Positions 27,044 through 37,100 of a stretch of DNA of 64,000 bases are shown here, in pieces. Each line of letters opens with the position of its first letter. Within the stretch, counting starts at the first letter, position 1. The notes under the pieces were generated by a model. It did not search any database. It saw only the letters and a program-made list of their open reading frames with translations, and was not told the DNA's origin. Location: assembly GCA_014084085.1 (NCBI GenBank), contig NPFB01000111.1:57492-121491 (forward strand), read 5' to 3'. A program made the position numbers and the translations under genes. This DNA is from Hondaea fermentalgiana (taxonomy: Eukaryota; Sar; Bigyra; Thraustochytrida; Thraustochytriidae).

Positions 27044-28520
27044 CCCGCGCGGCGCTGCGCGCGGCCGGCGCCGCGAGGACCCGCGGCGGAGTTGCGATGG
27101 GCTGCGAAAATGCGCAATGCGCCGCTTCTCCGCTGCTCTGCGCTGCTCCGCGCGCTCCGCCGCGCCTGCGAGCGAGCGAGGGGGACTGCCGCCGCCTCGC
27201 GCCTGCGCGGGCTCGGCCCCGTCTGCGAGCCTTGCCGCTCTCCGGCGCCGGAGCGAGGCGTGCCGCGCCGGGACCGCGCCTGGTCTGTTCTGGTTCTATC
27301 TATCGCTCTCTGCGTGGAGTGGAGTACTGACTACCTAGACAGTAGTAGGCCCATGCGAGGAGAGGCGAGGAAGGGGACTCGCTCCGAGAGGGACTCTCTC
27401 GGGGACTCGGAGCCGAGGAGGAGGAAGGCGCCATTGCTGCAGCTGCCTCTGGGGTGGCTGGGCGCTGATGGCGGGAGGTCCTGATTGGCGCCTGGACGAA
27501 GTGCAGGGAAGGAGAAGGCGTGCGTGCATGCCGTGGTGGAGTGAATGCTGGCTGGATGTGTCGCCGTCGAAACGACGAGGGTGACTTGGGGATCTTGATG
27601 GGAAAGACGAGATAGATGGCGAAGAAATGATGATGTAGGCCTACTTGCTGCCACGTCATTCTCATCGTCGTCGTCATCGTCTTTGCTTGGCCTAGGTCTA
27701 GGCTAGAAGTGAAGGGAGAGGAAAGTTGATGACTGGCCTCAGCCTATCTCTTTCCTCGTCGCGTTGTCCCGCAAAAGCCAGCCAGCTTTCGGAGAAGAGA
27801 ACCAGCAGTCCGAACCATGACGGACGCCATTCGCAAGCCACAGCCCTCACAGCAAATGGCAAGCCTCGCGTTATCCTCCTGGCTGGTCATTCAAGATCTT
27901 TAGCTCCCTCAGTGCAGCTGCAGCGTGCTTGGTGCGCGGTGCTTCGCCGATTATGGCGCGCCTTCCACCATCGCATGCCAGCTTCTCTGCAACGATCGAT
28001 CATCGCGCAGATTGTCGAGGCCGCTGGCCTGCCGGGCGGCCGATCGCTGGAGGCGGCCATCTCCGCCTCCCGAAGCAAGGCCGGTGCAGACCACGAGATG
28101 TGCTCTCAGTGGTCACCGGACACCGTCCTGGCGACCTCGCCCTGCTTGCGCGTATCAACTCACAGTCGGCAGGGCAGTGCAGAGCAGAGCAGCGCAGCGC
28201 AGCCAGACCGTCGTCACCAAAGACGCATCGCGGGCGCCTCTTCTCCGCCGCGGGAGCGCGGGACTTCTCTCGCGCGCCTGGCCGGCAGCCCGACCGCGCA
28301 GAGGCTCGTGCAGCGGCGTCGTCGTCGGCGGCGGCGGCGTGCTGGTGTGGTGGTGTGCCGGCCATCTTGCACGGCACGACGCGGCAGCTTGACCGGCTCG
28401 ACGGGCGAGACGGGGTCGCGAGAAAGCGGCAAGACGCGCGCGCGCTTTGGCAAGGTAGGCGTGCGGAGCGGCGGGTGGAGACACCGCGCATAAACGTAGT
28501 AGAATATCCACATAGCGATC
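27044..28520. other. Intergenic region between gap and UDP-xylose synthase gene
   Basis: Presumed shared upstream region of the CHAT-protein gene (-) and the UDP-xylose synthase gene (+). GC-rich. Contains GTAGGCCTAC (27635-27644) and a TTGGCCTAGGTCTAGGCTAG cluster (27687-27706). Long Arg/Ser-rich frames on both strands show no recognisable protein. No ATG on the minus strand near the gap gives a usable start for the CHAT protein. Confidence 0.5.
27635..27644. promoter_or_regulatory. GTAGGCCTAC palindrome
   Basis: A perfect 10-bp palindrome containing the recurrent TAGGCCTA octamer. It lies in the shared upstream region, with degenerate copies at 27687-27706. Confidence 0.4.
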
Positions 28521-29849
28521 ATGGTGCTCCCGAACCAGTCGCGGCCTCGCGCCAGACTTGGGTCCGCGACGAGCATACGAGGACGCAAAATCCCCTTTTG
28601 GGCACAGGCCTCGATGGCGCTCTTGGCCGTGCTCGCCGTGGCACTGTGGAGAATCAACCCCTTGCCAAGAGATTCTCACCATGGGCCCATTGATATCGCC
28701 GCGGAGATCTCCAATAGCGAAGCGCTCGAGAACCACGTGCGCTCAATGGTAGATCGTGAGGTGACCCGAGTCATCACCACAATCAACGCGCAGCCTGGCG
28801 TGGTCAAGCAATTCCCGCCGACGGAAAAGCTTCTGACAACGCAGCAAAAACGCATTCTTGTGACGGGCGGTGCCGGCTTTGTGGGCTCGCACCTCGTTGA
28901 CAGATTGATGCGCCAGGGCCACATCGTCTACGCGCTCGACAACTTTTTCACGGGCCGAAAGGAGAACGTTGAGGCCTGGATCGGTCACCCAAACTTTGAG
29001 CTGATCCACCATGATGTTGTGAATCCGTACATGATCGAAGTCGATCAAATTTACAATCTCGCGTGCCCAGCCTCGCCGCCCCATTATCAGTACAACCCCG
29101 TCAAGACGATCAAAACCTCTGTTGAAGGGACGCTCAACATGCTCGGTCTAGCCAAGCGAACAAAGGCACGCGTTCTCCTGACTTCCACGAGCGAAGTTTA
29201 TGGTGATCCAGAAGTTCACCCACAAAGTGAGACATATCACGGCCGGGTGAGCATCACTGGCCCACGGGCCTGCTATGACGAGGGCAAACGCGTGGCCGAG
29301 ACCATGATGTACGCTTACAAGAAACAAGACGGCGTCGACATTCGCGTGGCTCGCATCTTCAATACCTTTGGAGAAAATATGCACCCGGATGACGGTCGCG
29401 TTGTCTCGAACTTTATCATACAAGCCCTGCAAGGCAAGGACATTACCATTTACGGTGACGGCAAGCAAACACGCTCGTTTCAATATGTCGAAGATCTTGT
29501 TTCTGGTCTCGTCAAGCTCATGAACTCCGACTACGACGGTCCGGTGAACCTCGGCAACCCTGACGAGTACACCATTCGCGAGTTTGCAGAGATGATTGTG
29601 CAAATGGTAGGCACCAAGAGCAAAATTGTGCATTTGCCATCAACCCAGGACGATCCGTCTCGTCGCAAGCCAGACATCTCGCTGGCAAAACGGGTTCTCG
29701 GCTGGGAGCCCAAGGTGCACGTACGGACAGGTCTGGAAAGGACCATTGAGTACTTTCGTCACGAGCTCGAGAGAACGGGCAAATTTTCTCCCATCAAACC
29801 AGATGAGCTCAAGGGCTTTGTTGCCAAGAAGAGTGGGAAGGGTAACTGA
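28521..29849 (+). CDS. UXS1: UDP-glucuronate decarboxylase (UDP-xylose synthase), membrane-anchored
   Basis: 442 residues; ATG at 28521. Converts UDP-glucuronate to UDP-xylose with NAD+, supplying xylose for glycans. Short-chain dehydrogenase/epimerase fold: [14 protein letters not shown]-binding loop (115-125), D140 at the end of beta-2, a [10 protein letters not shown] loop (221-230) and the catalytic Tyr-Lys pair in CYDEGKR (Tyr252, Lys256). The family-typical [20 protein letters not shown] segment is intact. Residues about 28-44 ([17 protein letters not shown]) form one hydrophobic helix after a basic N-terminus. This predicts a type II Golgi/ER membrane anchor like animal UXS1, unlike soluble bacterial enzymes. 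The next gene is convergent. Confidence 0.95.
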   Translation: MVLPNQSRPRARLGSATSIRGRKIPFWAQASMALLAVLAVALWRINPLPRDSHHGPIDIAAEISNSEALENHVRSMVDREVTRVITTINAQPGVVKQFPPTEKLLTTQQKRILVTGGAGFVGSHLVDRLMRQGHIVYALDNFFTGRKENVEAWIGHPNFELIHHDVVNPYMIEVDQIYNLACPASPPHYQYNPVKTIKTSVEGTLNMLGLAKRTKARVLLTSTSEVYGDPEVHPQSETYHGRVSITGPRACYDEGKRVAETMMYAYKKQDGVDIRVARIFNTFGENMHPDDGRVVSNFIIQALQGKDITIYGDGKQTRSFQYVEDLVSGLVKLMNSDYDGPVNLGNPDEYTIREFAEMIVQMVGTKSKIVHLPSTQDDPSRRKPDISLAKRVLGWEPKVHVRTGLERTIEYFRHELERTGKFSPIKPDELKGFVAKKSGKGN

Positions 29850-30180
29850 ATGACTTTCATGTTCGGCAATGGGGCCGTTCGATAGGTTGATTGTGAAGCA
29901 ATAATACTTGCAACTTTGTCGAAGAGAAGGGAAAGGAATGGAAGGGCCCGAGCCGCTCGTCAAAGCGCGTTTGCATTCATTTCAGGAGTCCTTCGCGACT
30001 TCGCACCTGCCTTGCGAGCAAAGGATAGCCGTTGCCGAGCTACTTGATGCAGGAAAAAGGAACATTCTGGTAGCATTTGCGGTGGTCGCATGTGCGGCTG
30101 GCAATCTATTTTTTCGAAGAAGCGCACGGGCTTCGACTTGTTGTGCAGAGTTTTTGTAACGCCAATGACCAGGCGGGGGC
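29850..30180. other. Convergent intergenic region
   Basis: 331 bp between the UDP-xylose synthase stop and the phosphatase stop. No gene or notable repeat was seen. Confidence 0.6.
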
Positions 30181-30762
30181 TTAACTGCTGTCTTTTACTT
30201 TCCTGTCAGGTGAATTACATTCGTGAACTTTATCCTGAATCTCGTCGACGTGATGATTCTGCAAGCTTTGTGAATCAGTGAATAGTTTTTCACGAGCACA
30301 TACTGTATCGAGTGCTTCAAGCAAGGGCCTTTGGATGCGAACGATGGGTCGTGCCTCGCGCATGACAGAAAAAGCCTGCTCCTTGGACATCACGAGGACG
30401 AGTACGCAAAAAGCAACGACAAAGGCCGGTGATCTGGACATCCCGGCCATGCAGTGGACCAAGACTGCTCCGCCAGACTCGCTTCGAATTGCTGCGATTC
30501 GCATTGAGGCATCAACCATGAGACCAGGAATGCTTGCGTCCCTTGTATTGTCCTTGATACCATACTTGAAAAAGATCAAGTCTGGTTGCTGTACAGGTCC
30601 TCCGCCGATGCTGATAATGCCTTTGATGCCCGCAGCATCTAACGCCGCTCGATCACCGGCTGCACTACGATTGCCCACCCAAACGCCAGGGACGACTTCG
30701 GACATGCGTCCGCTTGTCGATGCATTGCGCTTCGCGCTATTTCTTTTGCCGCGGCGAGGCAT
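30181..30762 (-). CDS. Dual-specificity protein phosphatase
   Basis: 193 residues; ATG at 30760-30762, with a second ATG 19 codons on (MSEVVPGVWVGN) that matches the usual domain start. The PTP loop HCMAGMSRS (103-111) supplies the nucleophile Cys104 and Arg110. The SEVVPGVWVGN entry strand is typical of atypical DUSPs, and Asp71 in GIKDN is a candidate general acid. A basic 19-residue N-terminus precedes the domain. The protein is short and lacks MAP-kinase-docking or rhodanese domains, so it is an atypical DUSP whose substrate (phospho-Ser/Thr/Tyr or other) is open. A hydrophobic stretch after the P-loop (FVVAFCVLVLVM) is the normal core helix, not a membrane span. Confidence 0.9.
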   Translation of the reverse strand: MPRRGKRNSAKRNASTSGRMSEVVPGVWVGNRSAAGDRAALDAAGIKGIISIGGGPVQQPDLIFFKYGIKDNTRDASIPGLMVDASMRIAAIRSESGGAVLVHCMAGMSRSPAFVVAFCVLVLVMSKEQAFSVMREARPIVRIQRPLLEALDTVCAREKLFTDSQSLQNHHVDEIQDKVHECNSPDRKVKDSS

Positions 30763-31286
30763 TTCTCTCTCACCAATCCCGTTTGCTAGTCATTACTCGT
30801 CCCGCGCGCACGCATGCTATACGAGGTAGCACAGCGCAGCAAGTTCTCGATACGATACGCAAAGGTTCTAGAGCGCACTTTTCCCATCTTGGCCATGATC
30901 TGCCCCACTTGTGAAAACTTTGCTAGCACGACACATTGTTGGGCTGGCCTATTTGGAAAGGAAATTATTTACAACATGCGGGCGGGAGTGGCGGAATCCC
31001 CATGGCACTCCAAGAAGCTCTCATTAGCATCTTTCCTTCGTTTTTTGGCGACTCGCATGTTTCAACTGCTGAGATAGACATTCTTTCTCTCCAGGCAGGC
31101 ACCAAGAAGAACTCTCGTGCGGACTCTCTTGCCCGTCTTCAAGTGGCTTGCGCGAGGGCGCTCGCTCTGGGTCTCTCGTGTGGCCCTGAAGATGAATAAA
31201 CGTCGACGAAGTTCGGGTATTTCCTAGGCCTAGCCTAGTTGGCCAGCTTGAAGAAGGTGTCCTCGGCGTCGCTCGGCGCGGAAAAA
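30763..31286. other. Intergenic region between divergent genes
   Basis: Upstream region of the phosphatase (-) and the ankyrin gene (+). It contains CCTAGGCCTAGCCTAG (31223-31238) about 50 bp before the ankyrin ATG. No gene was recognised. Confidence 0.5.
31223..31238. promoter_or_regulatory. CCTAGGCCTAGCCTAG element containing TAGGCCTA
   Basis: A recurrent intergenic palindrome, here only about 50 bp upstream of an ATG. This is the closest placement to a start codon in the window. Confidence 0.45.
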
Positions 31287-32228
31287 ATGGTGTGTACTCC
31301 ACCAAAGTTTGAGACAGCAGAACCGAAGAACAGGATGGACGCGTGGTCGGCGACTCTGCGCGGGGACGAAGCGCGTCTGCGAGAGCTGTTGCGTCTCGAC
31401 CTGCATCACGTCGACGATGTCCACCCCGTGTCGGGTCAGAGCATTCTTCACCTAGCATGTGCGCAGCGCAAGGAAAGCATTGTCGGATTCATCCTACGCA
31501 AAGGCGCCGACCCCGACCTCAAAGATGGCTTACTGGGCGAGACTGCACTGCATAAAGCAGCAGCTAGAGGCCTCGCTCGCGCTGTGCAAATGCTCGTGGC
31601 TGTCGGCGCTGATCGTGATGCACTAAATAGACGAGGACAGCGGCCAATTGATCTTGCGCGCAAAATCGGTGATGCGCTAAGCATACGCGTGCTTGGGGAC
31701 TCCGAGGCACGTAGAGCACGCATGCGGGGCAAGTTTCGAGTTGCAGACTTGCTTGAAACAGACCAAGATGCGCCCGAGCTTGACGAGGACTTGGAAAAGC
31801 TTCGCGAGCTCGAGAAAAGGTATTTCCTCGCTCGGCGATCAGGTGATGAGTATCGCGCTGCGCTTGAGTCAGTAGAGGACGACCTTCGCGAGCGTGACGA
31901 CACAATATTGAGCTTGCAGAACGAAATTCGCGAGCTTCGTGGCGTCGTCACACGAGAAACCAAACGTGCTGATGATGCTGTAGCTACGGCGCAACGTCTA
32001 CGAGCAGCAAGTGATGGCGCCTCAAAGTTGCAATCCGAGAGCAAGAGGCTACAGCGGGCTCTAGAGAGCGAGCGCAAGCGAAGAGAAGAGGACAAACGTC
32101 TTTGGGCCCGGGAGCGTGAGCGTCTAGAGACCAAATTTCGCGAGCAATACAATCTGAACTTTGATTTGCAACGGGAAGTCATCGAAACATCGCGCTCTCG
32201 TCAACAGACGTATCGAGAACGAAGTTGA
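31287..32228 (+). CDS. Ankyrin-repeat and coiled-coil protein
   Basis: 313 residues from ATG 31287 (MVCTPPKFET); ATG 31335 (MDAWSATLRGDE) is an alternative that begins exactly at the first ankyrin helix. Three to four ankyrin repeats occupy about residues 17-130 (GQSILHLACAQRKESIVGFILRKGADPDLKD; GETALHKAAARGLARAVQMLVAVGADRDA; GQRPIDLARKIGD). From about 150 to the end the protein is a charged coiled coil rich in Arg, Glu and Leu. It has no catalytic motif. Ankyrin-plus-coil proteins of this size are common adaptors and centrosomal or flagellar components; the specific role is unknown. Confidence 0.82.
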   Translation: MVCTPPKFETAEPKNRMDAWSATLRGDEARLRELLRLDLHHVDDVHPVSGQSILHLACAQRKESIVGFILRKGADPDLKDGLLGETALHKAAARGLARAVQMLVAVGADRDALNRRGQRPIDLARKIGDALSIRVLGDSEARRARMRGKFRVADLLETDQDAPELDEDLEKLRELEKRYFLARRSGDEYRAALESVEDDLRERDDTILSLQNEIRELRGVVTRETKRADDAVATAQRLRAASDGASKLQSESKRLQRALESERKRREEDKRLWARERERLETKFREQYNLNFDLQREVIETSRSRQQTYRERS

Positions 32229-32309
32229 TGCGGCCAGAATGAGAGAACGGAAGAAGGAGAGAGAGAGAGAGAGAAAGATCATTTTGTGTAATCTACTCAC
32301 ATCAAGTAA

Positions 32310-33629
32310 CTATTTAGTATCGGTTTGCTGGCGCTCAGCCGCAGCCTGCTTGGCCATCTTGGCCTGGGCCTTGGCCTCCTGCTTTAGCTTTGATTCAACC
32401 TGCTTCACAAACGCACGAGCATCATCCGATTCAAGTGAAGCAAGAAACGCCTGACGCTGCTCCTTGCGCTCCATACCCATTCGTTTCGTCAATTCGCGCT
32501 TTTCTTCGGCCGAGAGACCTTTTATCTCCGACAACGATGGTCTTGAACTTGCTTCACGAAGCGCTTTCCAAACTTCCATCTGGTCCTCTGAAAGTGGCGA
32601 AGAAGCAAGCAATTCCGCAGCGCAAGGTTCGTCTGCGCTCACTTCCGTTCTCGCGGCACTCGCGTGCTTCGTAAATGCAACAAGTTCGGCAACCACGGCA
32701 ATGCTAAGATGATCTGAGGGACATACGTGACCTGGAAGTCCAGCGGCGAGCACGGCATCACGATCCCAAGACGAGTGCATTACGTTTTGAAGTCCGCGCA
32801 GCACAATCGATTTCTCGTCAACAAAAAGATGATCGACGCGAGTATAATCCTTGTGGGCGTCGGGATTGACGCCAACAACACAGGTCGCATCGCGCGCTAC
32901 AGATCCATTGTACGCATTTCGAAGTCCGCGCATGTGCTCTCGACAGAGCTCACTTCCAGCCCCATCATTGTAGTCCCCCCCGAGAACCATAAACTCTGGC
33001 TGGCGCTTGTCGATGCGTTTCCACACGGATCGAATCTGATTATGGCGATGTGTCGTCCGTTCTGGATGCCCTTCGAGGTGGCTATTTGCGATGGCGAGAA
33101 TTGCATTCTTGTGCGGACCTTGCTTTAGTTGCAGCCCGAGAACAAGGCCGCGAAAGGGCAATTCTTTCCACGCGAGTGCAAAGCGCTCGCTTTGATAGAA
33201 TGTCGCGCACGACGGGATCGTGGCGATGACTTCATTCGCTGTTGTCTTGTTTCGTATCTCGTACTCGCCCTCATAGCCACATGCCTGCATGAGCGGCGCA
33301 AGCTGGTCTGCATAGAACTCAGGCTCGACCTCTTGGAGCATGATGATGTCGGCCTTTACCGACGCTAGCTCTGTAAGAATCCGTGGCATGCGCCACGCCC
33401 ACGGGACTGTTTCTGCAGCGCAGTTGGAGTAGATTATTCTACCGTGCCGTGTCAGGGCCATAGAGTTTGCAAGAATATTCCACGAAAAGATCGAAACAAG
33501 ATCTGTCGTAGCATTTTGTCCGAGTTCCTCTCGCATGTTCTCAGTTGTTTGCGCGAGATGCTCCCTGTCGAAAAGTTTGGGTTGTGGTGGTGCCGGTGGC
33601 CTCGTCAAAGTTTCCATGGGGGTTTCCAT
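32310..33629 (-). CDS. Endonuclease/exonuclease/phosphatase (EEP) family, CCR4/nocturnin/Angel-like
   Basis: 439 residues from ATG 33629 (METPMETLTR); the frame continues upstream without good support. The EEP fold is complete: FSWNILAN (Asn51), MLQEVEPEFYA (Glu100), NSHLEGHPE (His184), GGDYNDGAGSE (Asp219, Asn221) and SDHLSI (Asp306, His307), the Mg-dependent phosphodiester-hydrolysing residues. Order and spacing fit the CCR4-type deadenylase/nocturnin/Angel/PDE12 group rather than AP endonucleases. The C-terminal about 120 residues are charged, helical, Lys/Gln-rich. No leucine-rich repeats precede it, so it is not canonical Ccr4. Substrate may be poly(A) RNA or a small dinucleotide. The ankyrin gene converges with 81 bp between stops. 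Confidence 0.87.
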   Translation of the reverse strand: METPMETLTRPPAPPQPKLFDREHLAQTTENMREELGQNATTDLVSIFSWNILANSMALTRHGRIIYSNCAAETVPWAWRMPRILTELASVKADIIMLQEVEPEFYADQLAPLMQACGYEGEYEIRNKTTANEVIATIPSCATFYQSERFALAWKELPFRGLVLGLQLKQGPHKNAILAIANSHLEGHPERTTHRHNQIRSVWKRIDKRQPEFMVLGGDYNDGAGSELCREHMRGLRNAYNGSVARDATCVVGVNPDAHKDYTRVDHLFVDEKSIVLRGLQNVMHSSWDRDAVLAAGLPGHVCPSDHLSIAVVAELVAFTKHASAARTEVSADEPCAAELLASSPLSEDQMEVWKALREASSRPSLSEIKGLSAEEKRELTKRMGMERKEQRQAFLASLESDDARAFVKQVESKLKQEAKAQAKMAKQAAAERQQTDTK

Positions 33630-34163
33630 CACCCTTCGCGACCAACTTGAAGCTTGACAACGTCGACCTGAGCCGACTTTCCTCAAGACTTTGCGCGCGT
33701 GCGTAAAAAAAGATGGGGGTCTCTCTGTCTTGGTCTTGGTGCGTGCGCTGCTGCTAACCTTCGACTTGTTCGCTTTTCTACGTTCGTTCGCTTGCGATTC
33801 GTTTTTGCTCGAGCTTTGCAAGCGCCGCTGCGCTCCAAAAAAAGAAAAGAAAAAGGAAATCATCGTGAATTTTTTTTCTTGGAACGCATCCGGATCGTTC
33901 TCTTTCCGTTCGAGTTCTGTTCCGGGACATTGTCCACTGTTGGTTAACAGTTGTTTGTGAGGCGGCTTGAGGTGGCCATAGATTGCTGGCTGTTCCGGCA
34001 ACGTCTCATCAGCCAGCCAGACACCCAGCCCGCAAAAAAACCATTCTCCATCGTCCCTGCCCGCCATGCCATCAAGACAACAAATAATCGCAAAAAAAAG
34101 CAAGTAAGAAAGAGAGAAAGAAAAAAGGTAAAAAAAGTCATGGCAAGTATGCTGTACTTGTGG
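33630..34163. other. Intergenic region
   Basis: 534 bp between the Fused-type kinase stop and the EEP nuclease start, both on the minus strand. Poly-A/G-rich stretches (about 33838-33860, 34090-34135). No gene was seen. Confidence 0.5.
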
Positions 34164-37100
34164 TCATGCAGAGATGGAAGCAGGTCGCGTTGGTGGTGAA
34201 CGAGGTGCAGCACGGAGCTTGGCGAGTGCTCGCGAGGCGTATGAGCACAGAATTTGGTCTGAGGCCGACTTTTCGAGATCTTCCAGCCACTCTTCCAGAG
34301 GGACAGCATCTTTTGCACACGCTGCCAGAAGCGCCTCGCGACAGTCCTTGTGGGCCAAAAGATTGCCCATGGAAAAGAGCGCCATGCGCTGGGGCTGAAT
34401 GGCGGGGTCTCTTGCAACCAGCCATAAAAGATTAACATGGGCGTCAGCGTCCAAAAGTGCAGCGCTCAAAACACTTGAATTGCGCACGAGATTTCCGAGC
34501 GCTCCCGCAGCGTTCGCACGTGTTTTCTTTTCTCGGTCGCTCAGAAGATGAACCAAAAGAGGGACGGCCGGCGCCAAAAGCTTGTACAGATAGTCGGAGT
34601 GATACGCAGCATTGCCCACGGCAAAGCACGCAAGCTTCCGTGTTTCTGGGTCCTCGTCTTGGCAACAGGCCACGAGTCGACCCAAAAGGGTAGTCGCGGG
34701 TGTCGAAGAAGAAGTAGAAGCAGAAGAAGTAGAAGAACTCGTTGCTTGAGGCGGAGAACTTGCTGCTGGTGGTGAAAAGGACGACGAAGATGCTGCCAAT
34801 AACTCCGTTTGGTCAACATCATTGTTGTCTCCCTTTTCCGCCTTGGACCCCGAGGGATTATTCTTGGCCAATGTCGGACCAGACGAAAAGCTCCGCGCAA
34901 GTGCCGGGTAAAAGAGAGACGAGTTCTTGCAAAGTTTCCCAAAGAGTCTGCATGTTTCTGAGCGCACAATGGCATTCGGATATCCAAGAAGGTAGTGTAG
35001 GTCCGCGCTATAGTCTGCCGCGAGGATGGCTTGGTGGTACGCGTCGCCCTGGCTCGCGAGCTGGTTCAAAAGCAAGAGTGCGTGAATTGTCATGTCCATG
35101 CGCACCTGCAAAATCACACCCGTCCCATTGCTGGAGTCGATGCTCGCAGATGTTTTGGACTCGGGCATAATTGATCCGGGTTCGCCCTTGCGCGGCGAGA
35201 GCGGCCCGCGTGGATTTGAAGTTTGCAGAGCCAACGAGCTCTCATCTTTGTCATGCTCTTGCTCGTTGGTATCTTTCAATGCCGAAGTTGAAGCGGTTGT
35301 AGAGTTCCTATACATGCGTACGTAACGCGCCAGGTCAAGCAAACCAAGCTCCTTGACTTGCTGCAGTCCGCCAAATTCGACAAATTGGCGAGCAAAGAGC
35401 TCTGACTCGGAGACAAGAATCGCGTGCAGCTTCAGTGGAGCCAAAGAGAATTCAGGACGATCGGCTGCGAGCCCGAGGCGCTCCACGAGTGCCAGCGCCC
35501 GCATCGACTTGCGCATGAATCCACAGTTAGAAAGCACCATTTGCAACTGGCGCTGTTCCGGGGCCTGAAGTTCACACGCGAAGACCAGCGCAAGTACGTC
35601 AAAGACATGATCTAAGACTGCAACGATCCCGTGAGCCCCGCCTCCAAGAGTAGCTGGCCACACTAAGAGACGCTGCAAATGAGTACTGTGCAAAAGGTCC
35701 ACGACCCAATAGAGCGCCCCATCGCTGCCAAAAAGAACGCTCGCATTGGAAGGCGGATCGGCACTGACGAGCTCGGTAGTGAGTTGCAAGACAGAGAGAA
35801 CCCCTCGCGTGGAAAGATTGGCAGCAGCACGGCCCGTCGTTGCCGTGCCAAACTCGCGATCGGCCACGCTTGTTTGCGGAACTACAAGCTCCATGAGATG
35901 ATGCCAGAGCCCCGACTCGAGGATACTCTGCGAGACACGCGCCGCGTAATCTGGAAGCGCAGAGCGGCGCGCGAGCTTGAGGAAGGCAAGGAGCAGGGTG
36001 GATGGCAGGTCGTGCGCGCTAAACTCTTGGAATACAAAGCCAACACCCTGCATTGGGTGCACAACCCGCGCGTGCGCCGAACCTTCGCAAGCGGCCATGA
36101 GCGCATGAATCCCTCGACGCAGATCTTGCGACCGAATGAGATGCTCTAGTAGCTTTGTTGTGACGTGATGCAGCTTGGAGAGACTTCCTGCGCGCGAGCG
36201 CTGCGAGGTTTCAGAGATTAGCGAGCCTTCAAAGGCCTTGAATTCGAGAGAAAAGCGATTGAGCACTGCAGCGAGAAGCGATGCCTTGGCAGGGAGCGCC
36301 TCGTTTGGGGTGCGTGTGTCCGAGAGAACGTTGATGCAGAGCTCGATACTCGCCGAGCTCATGGCCACTGTGAGTAGGCGACGGCGGCTCAATACAGAGA
36401 GTAGCACGCATGCGAGCTGGCCTTCCTCCTTTGACTGGCGAGCCAACGTCATGATGCCCTGCAAGGCCTGGGCGTCTTTTGCGAGTCGATACGCCACATC
36501 AACAGAGAAAGAACAGGCGTGCAGGAGTACGCGCAAGGCATCCTTGGCATGCAAAGCACCTGCAACGCCACTCAAGGGTGCCGGCGAGGTGTTGCCGCCG
36601 TCAAAGGAAACGGCTGCGGCGACGAGAATGTCGAAAACAGCGCCGGCAGACTCGATAGCTGTCACGATTCGCTGGCGCAAACGCTCTCCCGAAGCGAGAA
36701 TAGCGTCGGCCTGACGTGCACGATCCTCAAGTTTGGCTGGTCGATCCGTCTGAAAGATCCCCCCGAACCAGTCGGAAGGATCAACCTCGAACTCGTCGCG
36801 TTCGTCAAAGGGCGCGAACAAGGGAAAATGCTCCAAAGCGACCTCGCCGCCGTTGCTCGCCGCCGGATGCACGAGGAGTGCCATGGCACGAAGTGCAAGG
36901 CGCGCCTCCTTGTTGCGCTGATCGACAGACCCGCGTCGCTTCACATTGCTGTGCTGCAGGACGACAACGAGCGCATTGCAAAAGTCCTCTGATGAGACCT
37001 CTTTGTGTACACTGATCCATAGACGAGGCGAATACACGGTGCAAAAGCTACAAATGAGAAGCACACACTTGATGGCGTCTGTCTGGGCGCCCTGCACAGT

